Assembly (NCBI RefSeq): GCF_013155295.1
Contig: NZ_JABJXT010000003.1
Coordinates: 248,001-312,000, forward strand
Source of the DNA: Pseudogemmobacter hezensis
GTDB lineage: Bacteria; Pseudomonadota; Alphaproteobacteria; Rhodobacterales; Rhodobacteraceae
DNA length: 64,000 nt
Direction of reading: 5' to 3'
Below, one piece after another: positions 1 to 9,265 of this stretch (positions within the stretch are counted from its first letter, which is position 1; every line of letters starts with the position of its first letter). A program made the position numbers and the translations under genes. Under the pieces are notes generated by a model. It ran no database searches. It saw only the letters and a program-made list of their open reading frames with translations, and was not told the DNA's origin.

Positions 1-149
1 GGCGCTGTCTAAGGGGCCGTGCCGCGTGAGCACTGACAGGCCCGGACACCCAGGTTCCCACCATCACGCAGGGGCGCCGACGGCGCGCACGGCTTCCGGT
101 ATTCTCCGGGGGCGAGGGTGTGCTGTCATCCTTGACGTATGGAATGACC

Positions 150-1505
150 ATGACAAGTTTTGCAGACCTCGGCCTTTCGCCGAAAATTCTGGCCGCGCTG
201 GAAAAGACCCCGCTGAAGGCCCCGACGCCGATTCAGGCGCAATCCATCCCGCATATCATGGCCGGGAAAGACCTGATGGGGCTGGCCCAGACCGGCACCG
301 GCAAGACGGCGGCCTTTGGCCTGCCGCTTTTGCATCGTATCCTGGACCTCGGCCATCCGCCGGGGCCGAAAAACATCCGCGCCCTGATCCTGGTGCCAAC
401 GCGCGAGCTGGCGACCCAGATCAAGGACAACCTGACCATGTTCACGCAGGGAACGGCGGTGAAGGTGGTGATGGTGGTGGGCGGCGCCTCGATCAACAAG
501 CAGGCCCAGGCGCTGGTGCGCGGTGCTGATGTGCTGGTCGCAACCCCTGGTCGCCTGATCGACCTGATCGGGCGCGGCGATGTCAGCCTGGAGAAATGCG
601 GCTATCTGGTGCTGGATGAGGCCGACCATATGCTGGATATGGGCTTCATTCACTCGCTGCGGCAGATCGCGAAATATATCCCGGTGCGCCGCCAGACGAT
701 GATGTTCTCGGCGACGATGCCCAAGGATATCACGGAAATCGCCGATACCTATCTGCGCGATCCGGTCAAGGTGCAGGTGGCGCCGCCCGGCAAGCCCGCC
801 GAAAAAGTCACCCAGGGCGTGCATTACATCCCCAATGGCGACAAGGCACGGCTGGTTGAGGAATATCTGAAAAAGCACCCCGGTGAGCAGGCGCTGGTCT
901 TCTCGCGCACCAAACATGGCGCGGATAAGCTGGCCAAGGTGCTGGGCGGCTGGGGCTTTAAGGTGGGCGCGATCCACGGCAACCGCAGCCAGAACCAGCG
1001 CGACCGCATCCTGGCCGAGTTCAAATCCGGCGAGGTTGATGTTCTGGTCGCCACCGATGTCGCCGCACGCGGGATCGACATTCCGACCGTGCGCCATGTC
1101 TATAATTTCGACCTGCCGAATGTGCCTGATAACTATGTCCACCGCATCGGGCGGACGGCGCGGGCCGGGGCCTCTGGCTCTTCGATCAGCTTCTGCTCGC
1201 CTGCCGAGATGGACGAATTGGCCGCGATTGAAAAGCTGTTGAAAAAGCCGCTTCCGGTGCTGGGTGGTGCGCCCTGGGCGGCTGATGTGATCGCGGCCAC
1301 GCCAAAGCCGGGGCAAAATCGCGGGCAACACCAGGCGCGCGGGCAGAACCGGGGCGGGCAGAAGGCCGGGTCGAAACCGCCTGCACCCAAGGCCTCGCGC
1401 CCGGGTGGCGGCAAGCCGCAGGGCGGGCGCCCCGGTCAGGCTGCAGCCAGACCGCAAGGCGGTGGTGGCCAGGGGCCGGCACGTCGCCCGAAGGCCCGCG
1501 GCTGA
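150..1505 (+). CDS. DEAD-box ATP-dependent RNA helicase (RhlE-like)
   Basis: A 451-residue RNA helicase that uses ATP to unwind or remodel RNA in the cytoplasm. The N-terminal RecA-like domain has the Q motif (PTPIQ), Walker A AQTGTGKT at residues 46-53, the PTRELA motif, the DEAD box and SAT. The second domain ends with HRIGRTARAG near residue 335. After about residue 370 comes a disordered tail rich in Gly, Arg, Lys, Pro and Gln, typical of RhlE-type enzymes and probably RNA-binding. The ATG at 150 is chosen because MTSFADLGL matches family N-termini; an ATG at 144 and a GTG at 120 are in frame. A rho-independent terminator follows 36 bp after the stop. The subfamily is inferred from the domain core and tail. 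Confidence 0.93.
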   Translation: MTSFADLGLSPKILAALEKTPLKAPTPIQAQSIPHIMAGKDLMGLAQTGTGKTAAFGLPLLHRILDLGHPPGPKNIRALILVPTRELATQIKDNLTMFTQGTAVKVVMVVGGASINKQAQALVRGADVLVATPGRLIDLIGRGDVSLEKCGYLVLDEADHMLDMGFIHSLRQIAKYIPVRRQTMMFSATMPKDITEIADTYLRDPVKVQVAPPGKPAEKVTQGVHYIPNGDKARLVEEYLKKHPGEQALVFSRTKHGADKLAKVLGGWGFKVGAIHGNRSQNQRDRILAEFKSGEVDVLVATDVAARGIDIPTVRHVYNFDLPNVPDNYVHRIGRTARAGASGSSISFCSPAEMDELAAIEKLLKKPLPVLGGAPWAADVIAATPKPGQNRGQHQARGQNRGGQKAGSKPPAPKASRPGGGKPQGGRPGQAAARPQGGGGQGPARRPKARG

Positions 1506-1540
1506 GGAAATCAAGGCCAGGACAACCCTGGCCAAAGAAA

Positions 1541-1566
1541 AGGGGCGCTTTCGGGCGCCCCTTTTT
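1541..1566. terminator. Bidirectional rho-independent terminator
   Basis: An 8-bp GC-rich stem (AGGGGCGC paired with GCGCCCCT, loop TTTCGG) is followed by five T on the plus strand and preceded by an A-rich stretch. It lies between two convergent genes, so it can end the helicase transcript and the opposing small gene. Confidence 0.85.
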
Positions 1567-1597
1567 CGTGCTGATCGGTGTCGGATCTGCCGGCCCG

Positions 1598-2050
1598 TCA
1601 GGTCGCCTCATCTTCCAGGTTCAGCTTCATTTGCAAGAGAACATGCTGGATGGCGATTGTCTCGCGCAGCAGCCGCTTTGATTCATTGACGCTGATTTTC
1701 CCGTCGGCAATCGCCAGGTTGTATTCGCTCATCAGCATGGCAAAGCGCTGCGCCAGCGCCACCACATCCTGGTTGATGCCAGAGGTCTCGGGCTCTTTGC
1801 GGTCATTGTCATAGGCCAGCGTGATGCCGCGCAGATCGGCCAGCGCCGATGTGACATGGGGAAAACGGGCGGCGGCCTCCAGCTGGGCGACCACGTCAAT
1901 CGGCATGAAACGGTCCTCATGCTCATTGCTGTCCGAGTAGTAACGCCCCAGCGTCGCCTTTGACTTGCCGGTCAGGGCGCAGGCGGCCTCGATTCCGACA
2001 TCCTTCACCAGGGTCTCGGTGTGTTTTTTCAGATAGCTTTCGACGCTCAT
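1598..2050 (-). CDS. Conserved hypothetical protein, putative helix-turn-helix
   Basis: A 150-residue soluble protein with no signal peptide or membrane segment. Residues about 10-45 (an LVKDVGIEAACALTGKSKATLGRYY-like stretch, here only partly quoted) read like a helix-turn-helix: a short helix, a GK turn, then a recognition helix ending in GRYY. The C-terminal half is helical, with Asp/Glu and Leu-rich segments. I recall similar proteins as unnamed in Rhodobacteraceae, some compared with phage CII-like regulators; that is recollection, not a search result. The ATG at 2050 is chosen because GAGGTGG sits just upstream; an ATG four codons earlier would place the ribosome site inside the gene. 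It converges on the helicase gene across a shared terminator. Confidence 0.7.
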   Translation of the reverse strand: MSVESYLKKHTETLVKDVGIEAACALTGKSKATLGRYYSDSNEHEDRFMPIDVVAQLEAAARFPHVTSALADLRGITLAYDNDRKEPETSGINQDVVALAQRFAMLMSEYNLAIADGKISVNESKRLLRETIAIQHVLLQMKLNLEDEAT

Positions 2051-2062
2051 GCGCCACCTCAT

Positions 2063-2427
2063 CCATGGCGGGGGATGGCAATTATGCCCCGGATCTGCAG
2101 TAGGGGGCGCAGCCGCCCGATATCATTCAATCTTTTCCCATTAAGCTGACTGTAAGGCTTTGTCACCGATAAAGGTCATGCCGGGCGACCGGGGTGATAG
2201 TGAGTGATTGATGCGCCGCGAATCCCGGTGTGTCTCGGGTTGGGGTGGGGTCCGGTCAGGCTGAAAGGTGCTGATCGGCTGCGGTGGCCTCCGCAGGTCT
2301 GGTCGGTGTTGGTGGTGTGGCGGGCCTTGCCTGCAGGTAAATGGTGTGCGGCCATGCCCCCATTCTTCCGGCGGCTTTGCATATTGGGGCTATCTGCGTC
2401 AGGCGTCATTCGGCCCGGCCGAAGGTG
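2063..2427. other. Intergenic region, nothing recognised
   Basis: About 365 bases between two minus-strand genes. Short open frames exist but lack ribosome sites and normal codon bias. It should hold the promoter of the 1598-2050 gene. No RNA gene or repeat was recognised. Confidence 0.5.
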
Positions 2428-2450
2428 AAAAAGTCAGGCCCGTTTCGGGC
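2428..2450 (-). terminator. Short terminator-like hairpin after the EamA gene
   Basis: On the minus strand, GCCCG-AAA-CGGGC forms a 5-bp hairpin followed by CTGACTTTTT. It starts just past the stop codon of the EamA gene. The stem is short, so efficiency is uncertain. Confidence 0.5.
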
Positions 2451-2452
2451 GG

Positions 2453-3415
2453 CTATTGGCTGCGCAGACCCTGGTCGCCTGCCATGTCCGGGCTTTGTGC
2501 GGCCCGCAATGCGATGACGGCCCCCGCCAGGATGATCAGGATGATCCCGGCCCAGGTGGCAAGGCCCAGCTGCTCTTGCCAGATGATCCAGCCCCAAAAG
2601 GCTGAGGTCGGCAGCACCATATATTCAACCACGCTGATCCGGCTGGCATCGGCCATCAGATAGGCCCTGGTGCACAGCCCGACGCCGATGGCCGAGAAAC
2701 TGGCATGCATCAGCATCCACAAAAGATAATCAGCCCCTGGCCAGACGGCGCCTCGGGTCACAAATCCGTCAGTTCCCTCGGCCACGGGCAGCGGCCAGAG
2801 CGCCAGCGCCGCCAGGCCCATCGCCCCCAGCAGCCCAAGGCTGATGAAGAACGCTGCCAGCAGGCATTCGGCGCTTTCATCAGCGCACCAGCGCCGCGTG
2901 GCGATATTGGCCAGCGCATAAAGCGCCCCGGCCATCACCGGCAGCAAGGCCGCCGGGCCTGCGTGGCTCAGGGCTTGCGGGCCCAGCACCAGCACCACCC
3001 CGGCAAAGCCCAGGAGTACCGCGATGATGCGGGCGGGGCCGATATGCTCGCCGTAGACAAGGCGAGAGATCAGCAGAACAAAGATCGGCGCGGTGAACAG
3101 CCCTGCTGCAGCCACCGCCACGGGCATGAAGGCAATTGCGCCGAAATAAATAATGATTGCAATGCCTTGAAGGCTTGCGCGGGCCGCAACCGCCAGTGGG
3201 TTCCGAGGCCGCAACCGCAGCCCCAGCGGGATCGCCACCAGCGCCATCAGCATCAGCGCCATCAGGCTGCGGGTCAGGTGAAACTGCCACAGCCCGGTGT
3301 CATCGGCGATCTCGCGCACGTAATTGTCGCTGAAACCGATCATCGCCGCATAGATCAGCGTCAGCCCCACAGCCGGAATGATGCGCTCTGGCGCAAGGAT
3401 CTGGACGTATGACAT
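2453..3415 (-). CDS. DMT-superfamily (EamA) transporter
   Basis: A 320-residue integral membrane protein with about ten hydrophobic segments in two homologous halves, the usual EamA (drug/metabolite transporter) layout and length. The stretch with Arg-Pro-Arg-Asn before AARASLQGIAI resembles the loop between the second and third helices in this family, and the second half has ANIATRRWC followed by repeated helices. Such proteins usually export amino acids or small metabolites; nothing here identifies a substrate. The start has GGGAG nine bases upstream. The gene is divergent from the 3607 gene. Confidence 0.88.
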   Translation of the reverse strand: MSYVQILAPERIIPAVGLTLIYAAMIGFSDNYVREIADDTGLWQFHLTRSLMALMLMALVAIPLGLRLRPRNPLAVAARASLQGIAIIIYFGAIAFMPVAVAAAGLFTAPIFVLLISRLVYGEHIGPARIIAVLLGFAGVVLVLGPQALSHAGPAALLPVMAGALYALANIATRRWCADESAECLLAAFFISLGLLGAMGLAALALWPLPVAEGTDGFVTRGAVWPGADYLLWMLMHASFSAIGVGLCTRAYLMADASRISVVEYMVLPTSAFWGWIIWQEQLGLATWAGIILIILAGAVIALRAAQSPDMAGDQGLRSQ

Positions 3416-3606
3416 CGGCGCTTACTCCCTTATTCCCCCCTTCATGCCTGCCCTGCCCATCGCTGCGCGTCTGATTGCGACATGCGCCATGCCGCAGGCC
3501 GCATCCGCCTGAGCTGGTGGCAGGCTACGGGCTGCGGGCAGCGGCTGCCGGCGCAAGCCCTGACAGGACCGTTGTGGCCCGGGCGCGGGGCGGCTAAGGT
3601 CGTGTT

Positions 3607-4671
3607 ATGAAAAGACGAACGGGTGGTCCCTCAGTGACAGGTTCCAAAACCGCGCTGAGCAAATATCAGCGGCTGGAATCGATTGGCCTTTGGCGTGACA
3701 CGCCCGAGGGTCAGCGCCGTGAGGTGGTCGTTCTGATGGGCGAGGCGACGCTGGTGATCAGCGACTTTCGCTCTGGCCGGGCGCTTAGCCACTGGTCGCT
3801 GCCTGCGGTGCAGCGGATCAATCCCGGCCAGAAACCGGCGATTTTCGCGCCCGGCGAGGACAGCCCGGAATCGGTTGAAATCGACGACGAGCATATGCTG
3901 GCGGCGCTGAAAATGGTGCAATCGGCGGTGCGGGCGGCAAGGCCGCATCCGGGGCGGCTGCGCGGGCTGCTGATCGGGGCCTCGCTGCTGGCGCTGGCGG
4001 GGCTGGTGACTTTCGTTCTGCCCAGGGTGCTGGTCTCGCATACGGTTTCGGTGGTGCCGCCGACCAAACGGGCAGAGCTGGGCATGCGGGCGCTGGATGA
4101 GGTGACCCGCCTGACCGGAACGCCCTGCACGGGCGAGCTTGGGCTTCCGGCGCTGGCCGAACTGTCTGAACGGGTGTTTGGCGCCGAGAATACGCCAATC
4201 CTTTTCGTGCTGCCCGAGGGGCTGACACGGCCTGCCCATCTGCCCGGCGGTGTGATCCTGCTGCCGCGCAGTCTGATCGAAGAGGATGCGCCCGATGCCC
4301 TGGCAGGCGCAGCGCTGATCGAGGGGCTGCGGGCAAAGCAAAGCGATCCGATGCATGGGCTGCTTTATCACGCGGGCCTCAGGGCGACGTTTGAGCTGCT
4401 GACCTCGGGCGATCTGCCCGCCAGCGCCCTTGATGGCTTTGGCGAAGAGTTTTTGCGCAATGAGGCCGCGCTGCCATCGGTTCCGGTGCTGGCCGGGGCC
4501 TTCAATACGGCCGGGCTGCGGATCGGCCCCTATGCCGACTGGCTGGCCGCGCATGGTGGCGGCGAAGAGGCGGCGGCGCTGGCAGCCGCAGATGTGCCTG
4601 ACGGCACCCTCAGCCCGCTGCTGCCCGATGACAGCTGGATGGCGCTGCAATCGGTTTGCAGCGAAGGCTGA
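3607..4671 (+). CDS. Single-pass membrane protein, degenerate M48-like domain
   Basis: A 354-residue protein. An N-terminal cytoplasmic part of about 115 residues (beta-rich, possibly PH-like) is followed by one membrane helix at about 119-142 and a C-terminal domain. The C-terminal domain carries HLPGG at 211-215, then a LLPRSLI strand and PDALAGA. In M48 zinc peptidases the same order (LPGG, then a strand, then an AG.. helix) leads to HExxH. Here the five equivalent positions are I238-E239-G240-L241-R242, so both zinc histidines are absent while the Glu remains. I infer a non-catalytic member. It is followed by a terminator. Function is unknown; the M48 resemblance is by eye only. Confidence 0.7.
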   Translation: MKRRTGGPSVTGSKTALSKYQRLESIGLWRDTPEGQRREVVVLMGEATLVISDFRSGRALSHWSLPAVQRINPGQKPAIFAPGEDSPESVEIDDEHMLAALKMVQSAVRAARPHPGRLRGLLIGASLLALAGLVTFVLPRVLVSHTVSVVPPTKRAELGMRALDEVTRLTGTPCTGELGLPALAELSERVFGAENTPILFVLPEGLTRPAHLPGGVILLPRSLIEEDAPDALAGAALIEGLRAKQSDPMHGLLYHAGLRATFELLTSGDLPASALDGFGEEFLRNEAALPSVPVLAGAFNTAGLRIGPYADWLAAHGGGEEAAALAAADVPDGTLSPLLPDDSWMALQSVCSEG

Positions 4672-4732
4672 GACGTCCTTTCGCGCTTGCCAGACTTTCA
4701 CGCATGCCAGACTTTCACTGATGTAAGACGCA

Positions 4733-4761
4733 AAAGGCCCCCGGACTGACCGGGGGGCTTT
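4733..4761. terminator. Rho-independent terminator between convergent genes
   Basis: A near-perfect GC-rich inverted repeat (AAAGGCCCCCGG paired with CCGGGGGGCTTT, one mismatch, 5-base loop) with A and T flanks. It lies between the 3607-4671 gene and the opposing SPOR gene and may serve both. Confidence 0.75.
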
Positions 4762-4805
4762 GCTGTCATGGGTTTATACCACTGTCTTTTCAGTGGCTTA
4801 TCTGA

Positions 4806-6254
4806 TTACCGGATAAGGATCGCATCGCCAAAGCCCGCACCACGCACCTGCGAAAGCGCGGCGCTCGCCTCACCTGCCGAGGCGAAGGGCCCGGCATAGA
4901 CCACCTGCAAAGCACCGCCGCGCAGCGTCGAGCGGGCGACCGGCAGGCCCATGCCGCGCAACCGCCCGGCGGTGCCCTCAGCATTCGAGGCCACGCCAAA
5001 AGTGCCCACCTGGACGAACATCTGGCCGCTGGCCGCAGGGGCCGTGGCCTGGACGGGCGGGCGGGCATAGCTGGGGCCGGCTGCGCTGATCACCCGCTGG
5101 GCGGGGGCTGCGGCGCTGCGGCTTTGACCGGCGGGGGGCACATTGATCAGCTCGGCTGAGGATTTCGACGACTTCGACAGCTGGCCATCGCCCAGCAGAC
5201 GCACGGTGCGGGTGCCATCCGCCGCCGTGGCGATCACGATGCCGGGGCGCTCGACCAGGTTGCCGTCAATGTCGCGCAGCCTCAGCATGACCCTGCGGTT
5301 GCCATTGCCGATATGGGGCACGGCGGGGCTGGTGCGGCTCCAGATCTTCTCCTGGTCGGCGATGCCCTTGGTGGTTTGCTTGCCGCGATTTGGGTTCAGA
5401 CGGTCATCATCCCAGGCCAGCTTATAGCCGGGCGGTGGTGTCGGGATCATGTCCTGGCGCGCCGTGGCATAGCGCGGCTGAACGGTGATCCTCTGGCCCG
5501 TCGTGGTCGAGGTTGCGACCCCGCTCCAGCTGTCGGGGCCGATATCGCGGCCCGCAAGGCGGCCCTCTACCAGGCGCGGGAAGGTGGCCCCTGCCAAAGT
5601 GCCATCGCCACGGGTGCAAAGCGTGCGGGTGCCGCCGTCCTCGACACGAAATCTTTGTGGCACCGGGGCCGAGGCCGGGCAGGCGATGCGATAGCCATTG
5701 CTGCTGGCGGCGGCAGCGGCTGCAGCGCGGGTCGGGCCGGGTGCAGGTGCTGCGACGCGGGGCGCAGCGGCGGCGATAGCCGGGGCCGGCATCTGGCCAC
5801 GGGTGACGATCGTGCCACTTCCGGCAGGCCGTCCGCCCGCGCGATCATAAGCACTTTGCATCGGGCCTGGCAGCGGCAAAGGGGCGCCGGGCCTTGATTT
5901 TGCCGCAGAATTTCCCTGCGCCTGCCCGAAGCTGGTCGGGCCCGCCTGGGTCCGGGCGGGCGTGGTTGCGGCAACGGGCGGCACAACCACAGCGGGTGCG
6001 GATTCCGCCGTTTCAACAGCCCGGCCCGAGGGCGCAAAGCCGCAAAGCTGCTTGCGATCACGTGAGACGCGCGGCACCCATGTCTGCCGCCCGCCGTGCC
6101 CGGCACGCAGGAAAACACAGCCACGGCTGTCTACATATTGTTGACCATTATAGCCCGACGGTGGCAGTTCCGCCGGGCCTCTCAGGTCGGCATTCGCCGT
6201 TGCAGCGAGGCTGACCACCACCAAAAAAGCGGCGGAAAAGACCTTTCCAGACAT
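4806..6254 (-). CDS. SPOR-domain envelope protein
   Basis: A 482-residue exported protein. A signal peptide (Lys then a hydrophobic run, cleavage near ANA-DL) is followed by a Cys-containing segment, a long Ala/Pro-rich linker with low complexity, and a second globular region. The C-terminal 70 or so residues form a SPOR domain: FVQVGTFGV, a helix, then LQVVYAGPFAS and a final helix-strand. SPOR domains bind denuded peptidoglycan strands at division sites, so a septal or cell-wall role is likely. The ATG at 6254 has GGGAG nine bases upstream; a TTG precedes it by one codon. It is transcribed toward a shared terminator. Confidence 0.85.
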   Translation of the reverse strand: MSGKVFSAAFLVVVSLAATANADLRGPAELPPSGYNGQQYVDSRGCVFLRAGHGGRQTWVPRVSRDRKQLCGFAPSGRAVETAESAPAVVVPPVAATTPARTQAGPTSFGQAQGNSAAKSRPGAPLPLPGPMQSAYDRAGGRPAGSGTIVTRGQMPAPAIAAAAPRVAAPAPGPTRAAAAAAASSNGYRIACPASAPVPQRFRVEDGGTRTLCTRGDGTLAGATFPRLVEGRLAGRDIGPDSWSGVATSTTTGQRITVQPRYATARQDMIPTPPPGYKLAWDDDRLNPNRGKQTTKGIADQEKIWSRTSPAVPHIGNGNRRVMLRLRDIDGNLVERPGIVIATAADGTRTVRLLGDGQLSKSSKSSAELINVPPAGQSRSAAAPAQRVISAAGPSYARPPVQATAPAASGQMFVQVGTFGVASNAEGTAGRLRGMGLPVARSTLRGGALQVVYAGPFASAGEASAALSQVRGAGFGDAILIR

Positions 6255-6356
6255 CAAATTTACTCCCAGGGCAGCTTAATGGAATTTTAAGGCATTCCGC
6301 TGTTGAGTAAAGGGCGCTGGACCTCCCCCGAGGGTGACTCGGGGGATAAGAGTGAT

Positions 6357-7004
6357 TCATTTTGTTCCGAACATCCGGTCGCCGGCATCGCCCAGACCCG
6401 GAACGATATAGCCGTGGCTGTCCAGGTGGCTGTCGACGGATGCGGTGACGATCGGCACGTCGGGATGCTCGGCCTTCATTTTGGCGATTCCCTCGGGTGT
6501 CGCCAGCAGGCAGAGGAAGCGGATATTCGTCGCCCCCGATTGTTTCAGAAGCGTAATCGCTGCCGCCGATGAATTGCCGGTGGCCAGCATCGGATCGACA
6601 ACAATCGAAAGCCGCTCTTCCAGATGCTCGGGCAATTTGCAGTAATATTGCACCGGCAGCAGGGTCTCGGGATCGCGGTACATGCCGATGAAACCGACAC
6701 GGGCGGCGGGAATCAACTCAAGGATGCCGTCCATCAGCCCGTTTCCGGCCCGCAGGATCGAGATCAGCGCCAGCTTTTTGCCTTCAATGGCGGGGGCGTC
6801 CATCGGCTCGATCGGGGTCTCGATGCGGCGCGTGGTCATCGGCAGTTCGCGGGTCACCTCATAGGCCAGCAACAGGCTGATCTCGCGCAGCAATTTGCGA
6901 AAGCTCGCGGTCGAGGTTTCTTTGGCCCGCATGATCGTCAGCTTGTGCTGAACCAGCGGATGGGTGACCACGGTAAGATAGTTTGAGGTCAGATTGTCCG
7001 ACAT
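6357..7004 (-). CDS. upp: Uracil phosphoribosyltransferase
   Basis: A 215-residue cytoplasmic enzyme converting uracil and PRPP to UMP and pyrophosphate. The family PRPP-binding loop is clear ([11 protein letters not shown]), along with the early HPLVQHKL motif and the C-terminal [13 protein letters not shown] uracil-binding region. Length is normal. A GGAGG ribosome site lies eight bases before the ATG. It is the last gene of a five-gene minus-strand salvage operon, starting two bases after the add stop codon, which suggests translational coupling. Identification is near certain. Confidence 0.97.
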   Translation of the reverse strand: MSDNLTSNYLTVVTHPLVQHKLTIMRAKETSTASFRKLLREISLLLAYEVTRELPMTTRRIETPIEPMDAPAIEGKKLALISILRAGNGLMDGILELIPAARVGFIGMYRDPETLLPVQYYCKLPEHLEERLSIVVDPMLATGNSSAAAITLLKQSGATNIRFLCLLATPEGIAKMKAEHPDVPIVTASVDSHLDSHGYIVPGLGDAGDRMFGTK

Positions 7005-7006
7005 GT

Positions 7007-7993
7007 TCAGGCCTCCAGCTTTTTGGCTATACGCGCTTTCGTATCCGCGTCACAGAAAGCCGCGTCAAGCGCCTGGGCGGTGATCTTGTGAAACTGACCC
7101 TCATCCCAGTCGAAAGCGCGGTGCATTTCCGCATATTCGCGGGCCATGCTGGTGTGGAAAAACGGCGGGTCATCACTTGAGATGGTGACTTTCACGCCGC
7201 GCCGGTCCAGCTCACTGATCGGATGGCGGCGCATATCCGGATAAAGCCCAAGCGCGATATTTGAGACCGGGCAGACCTCAAGCACGATGCCCTGCTCGGC
7301 CAGCTCATCCACCAGGGCCAGATCCTCGATGGCCCGCACCCCATGCCCCAGCCGCTCGGGGCGCAGGGCGCGCAGCGTGTCGCGGATCCCATCGGGGCCG
7401 CGCCATTCGCCCGCATGGGCGGTCAGCCGCAGCCCGGCCTCGCGGGCGCAGTCAAAGGCCCAGGCGAAATCGGCGGGCTCAAGGCGGGTCTCATCGCCAC
7501 CAATGCCAAACCCGGTCAGGAAATCGCCCGCCTTTTCGGCCGCGCAAAGCGCCGCCGCCCGCGCCTTTTCCGGCCCGAAATGGCGGATCGGTGTCGCAAT
7601 CACCCGAAATGTCACGTCAAATCCGCGCTCGGCCTCGGCGGCGGCCTCTTTCAGCGCCGCCATATAATCGCCAAAGGCCTCGGTGTCCCCGCCGCCGCAC
7701 AGATCGGGCGAGACGAAAATCTCGCTATAAACCACGCCCGAGGCCGCACTTTCTTCCGCCACCGCAAGCAGCAGCCGCTGATAATCGCGGGGGCTGCGCA
7801 GAACCGAAGAGGCCGCCTCGTAAACCTTCAGAAAATGAAAGAAATCCGTCCAGGCATAGCCGCCATCGGCGCCAAAGATGCCAGAGATGTCCTCATGCTT
7901 TTCCGCCGCCAGCCCGCGAATGAAAGAGGGCGGCGCCGCCCCTTCCAGATGCAGGTGCAATTCGACCTTTGGCAGCGCCCTGAACTCATCCAT
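7007..7993 (-). CDS. add: Adenosine deaminase
   Basis: A 328-residue enzyme that deaminates adenosine or deoxyadenosine to inosine or deoxyinosine. Zinc-binding HLH sits at residues 13-15, HAGE follows mid-protein, and LGHG and SDDP appear near the C-terminus, matching the adenosine deaminase metal and catalytic set. AGGA precedes the ATG. It sits between deoB and upp in the salvage operon. The gap to deoB holds a dispersed intergenic repeat, so some independent expression is possible. Adenine deaminase (a close paralogue) is the main alternative, but the salvage context favours adenosine. Confidence 0.9.
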   Translation of the reverse strand: MDEFRALPKVELHLHLEGAAPPSFIRGLAAEKHEDISGIFGADGGYAWTDFFHFLKVYEAASSVLRSPRDYQRLLLAVAEESAASGVVYSEIFVSPDLCGGGDTEAFGDYMAALKEAAAEAERGFDVTFRVIATPIRHFGPEKARAAALCAAEKAGDFLTGFGIGGDETRLEPADFAWAFDCAREAGLRLTAHAGEWRGPDGIRDTLRALRPERLGHGVRAIEDLALVDELAEQGIVLEVCPVSNIALGLYPDMRRHPISELDRRGVKVTISSDDPPFFHTSMAREYAEMHRAFDWDEGQFHKITAQALDAAFCDADTKARIAKKLEA

Positions 7994-8040
7994 TCATCTG
8001 TCCTTAAATATCCCGGGGGTATGGGGGCAGAGCCCCCATG
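7994..8040. repeat. Dispersed intergenic repeat, copy A
   Basis: Contains CATCTGTCCTTAAATATCC followed by CGGGGGT and a GGGGGC...GCCCCC hairpin. The same core recurs near 22536, 27541, 30555 and 46727, always between genes. Here it lies between deoB and add within an operon. Confidence 0.7.
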
Positions 8041-8047
8041 CGACATT

Positions 8048-9265
8048 TCACAAAAACGACCGGCCGGGCCCTGGCAATGCGACCCCCAGATGCGCGGCGA
8101 CACTGGTGCCGACATCGGCAAAGGCGCGCACCCCGATGCTGCCCGCAGGGGCCGCACCCGGGGCAAAACCCAGCACGGGAACCCGCTCGCGGGTGTGTTC
8201 GGTGCCTTTCCAGGTCGGGTCATTGCCGTGATCAGCGGTGAAAACCGCCAGATCGCCCGGGCGCAGCCGGGTCAGGAACCGGGGCAGGGCGGCGTCGAAC
8301 CATTCCAGCGCCCGCGCATAGCCTGCCACATCGCGGGGATGGCCATAAAGCGTGTCAAATTCGACGAAATTGGCGAAGACCAGCGCCCCCTCTTCGGCCT
8401 GATCCCCCAGCGTGACCAGATGTTCAAAGAGATCGGTGTCGGACTGGCCTTTCCACAGTTTGCCAATGCCACGCATCGAGAAAATATCGCCAATTTTACC
8501 AATCCCATGGGTGGCCCCGCCAGCGGCGGCGATATGTTCGGGCAGGGTCGGCGCGGGGGGCGCATGGGCAAAGTCGCGGCGATTGGCGGTGCGGCGGAAA
8601 TTGTCGCAATCGCCGGTAAAGGGCCGCGCGATCACCCGCCCAACACGACGCTGGTGCAAAAAGGGCGCAAGATCGGCGCAGAGCTTCAGCAGCCGCTCCA
8701 GCCCGAACCACTCTTCATGGGCGGCGATCTGAAAGACGCTGTCGGCCGAGGTATAGCAGATCGGCCAGCCGGTCCGTTGATGCTCGGCGCAAAAGCGGGT
8801 GATGACCGGAATGCCCGAGGCATGGCAGTTGCCAAGGATCCCGTCCACGCCCGCCAGGCGGCAGACCTCGGCCACCAGATCCTCGGGGAAGGCGGGCTGG
8901 CGGTCCGGAAAAAGCGTCCAGTCCCAGGGAACGGGGACGCCTGCCAGCTCCCAATGGCCCGAGGGCGTGTCCTTGCCGTTGGAAACCTCCTGGGCTGCCC
9001 CCCAGAAGCTGCCCTGCGCCGCAGGCCCGGTGGCGCTTAGGCCGGGTGCGGCCTGACCGCCTGAAAGGGCGATGGCCGCGCCAAGGCCCAGTCGGTCGAG
9101 ATTTGGCAGATGCAGCGCGCCTTTGCGGCCCTGATCGGCGGTGCCATTTGCGCAGGCCTCGGCGATATGCAGCAGGGTATTTGCGCCTGCGTCGCCAAAG
9201 ACGGCGGCATCAGGCGCGCCGCCACAGCCGACGGAATCAAGCACGATCAGAAAGGCACGCGCCAT
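8048..9265 (-). CDS. deoB: Phosphopentomutase
   Basis: A 405-residue enzyme interconverting (deoxy)ribose 1-phosphate and 5-phosphate. The N-terminus has the metal-site start FLIVLDSVGCGGAPDA with the following GDAGANT, and the C-terminal half has FVEFDTLYGHPRD and FTADHGNDPTW, both hallmark alkaline-phosphatase-superfamily metal motifs of DeoB. Its ATG directly follows the deoA stop codon (TGAATG), so the two are translationally coupled. It feeds deoA and purine phosphorolysis products into the pentose phosphate pathway. Length is normal. Confidence 0.97.
   Translation of the reverse strand: MARAFLIVLDSVGCGGAPDAAVFGDAGANTLLHIAEACANGTADQGRKGALHLPNLDRLGLGAAIALSGGQAAPGLSATGPAAQGSFWGAAQEVSNGKDTPSGHWELAGVPVPWDWTLFPDRQPAFPEDLVAEVCRLAGVDGILGNCHASGIPVITRFCAEHQRTGWPICYTSADSVFQIAAHEEWFGLERLLKLCADLAPFLHQRRVGRVIARPFTGDCDNFRRTANRRDFAHAPPAPTLPEHIAAAGGATHGIGKIGDIFSMRGIGKLWKGQSDTDLFEHLVTLGDQAEEGALVFANFVEFDTLYGHPRDVAGYARALEWFDAALPRFLTRLRPGDLAVFTADHGNDPTWKGTEHTRERVPVLGFAPGAAPAGSIGVRAFADVGTSVAAHLGVALPGPGRSFL

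Noticed and set aside
2204-2428. Small plus-strand frame in the 2063-2427 gap
   Set aside because: No ribosome site, and composition is like non-coding DNA.
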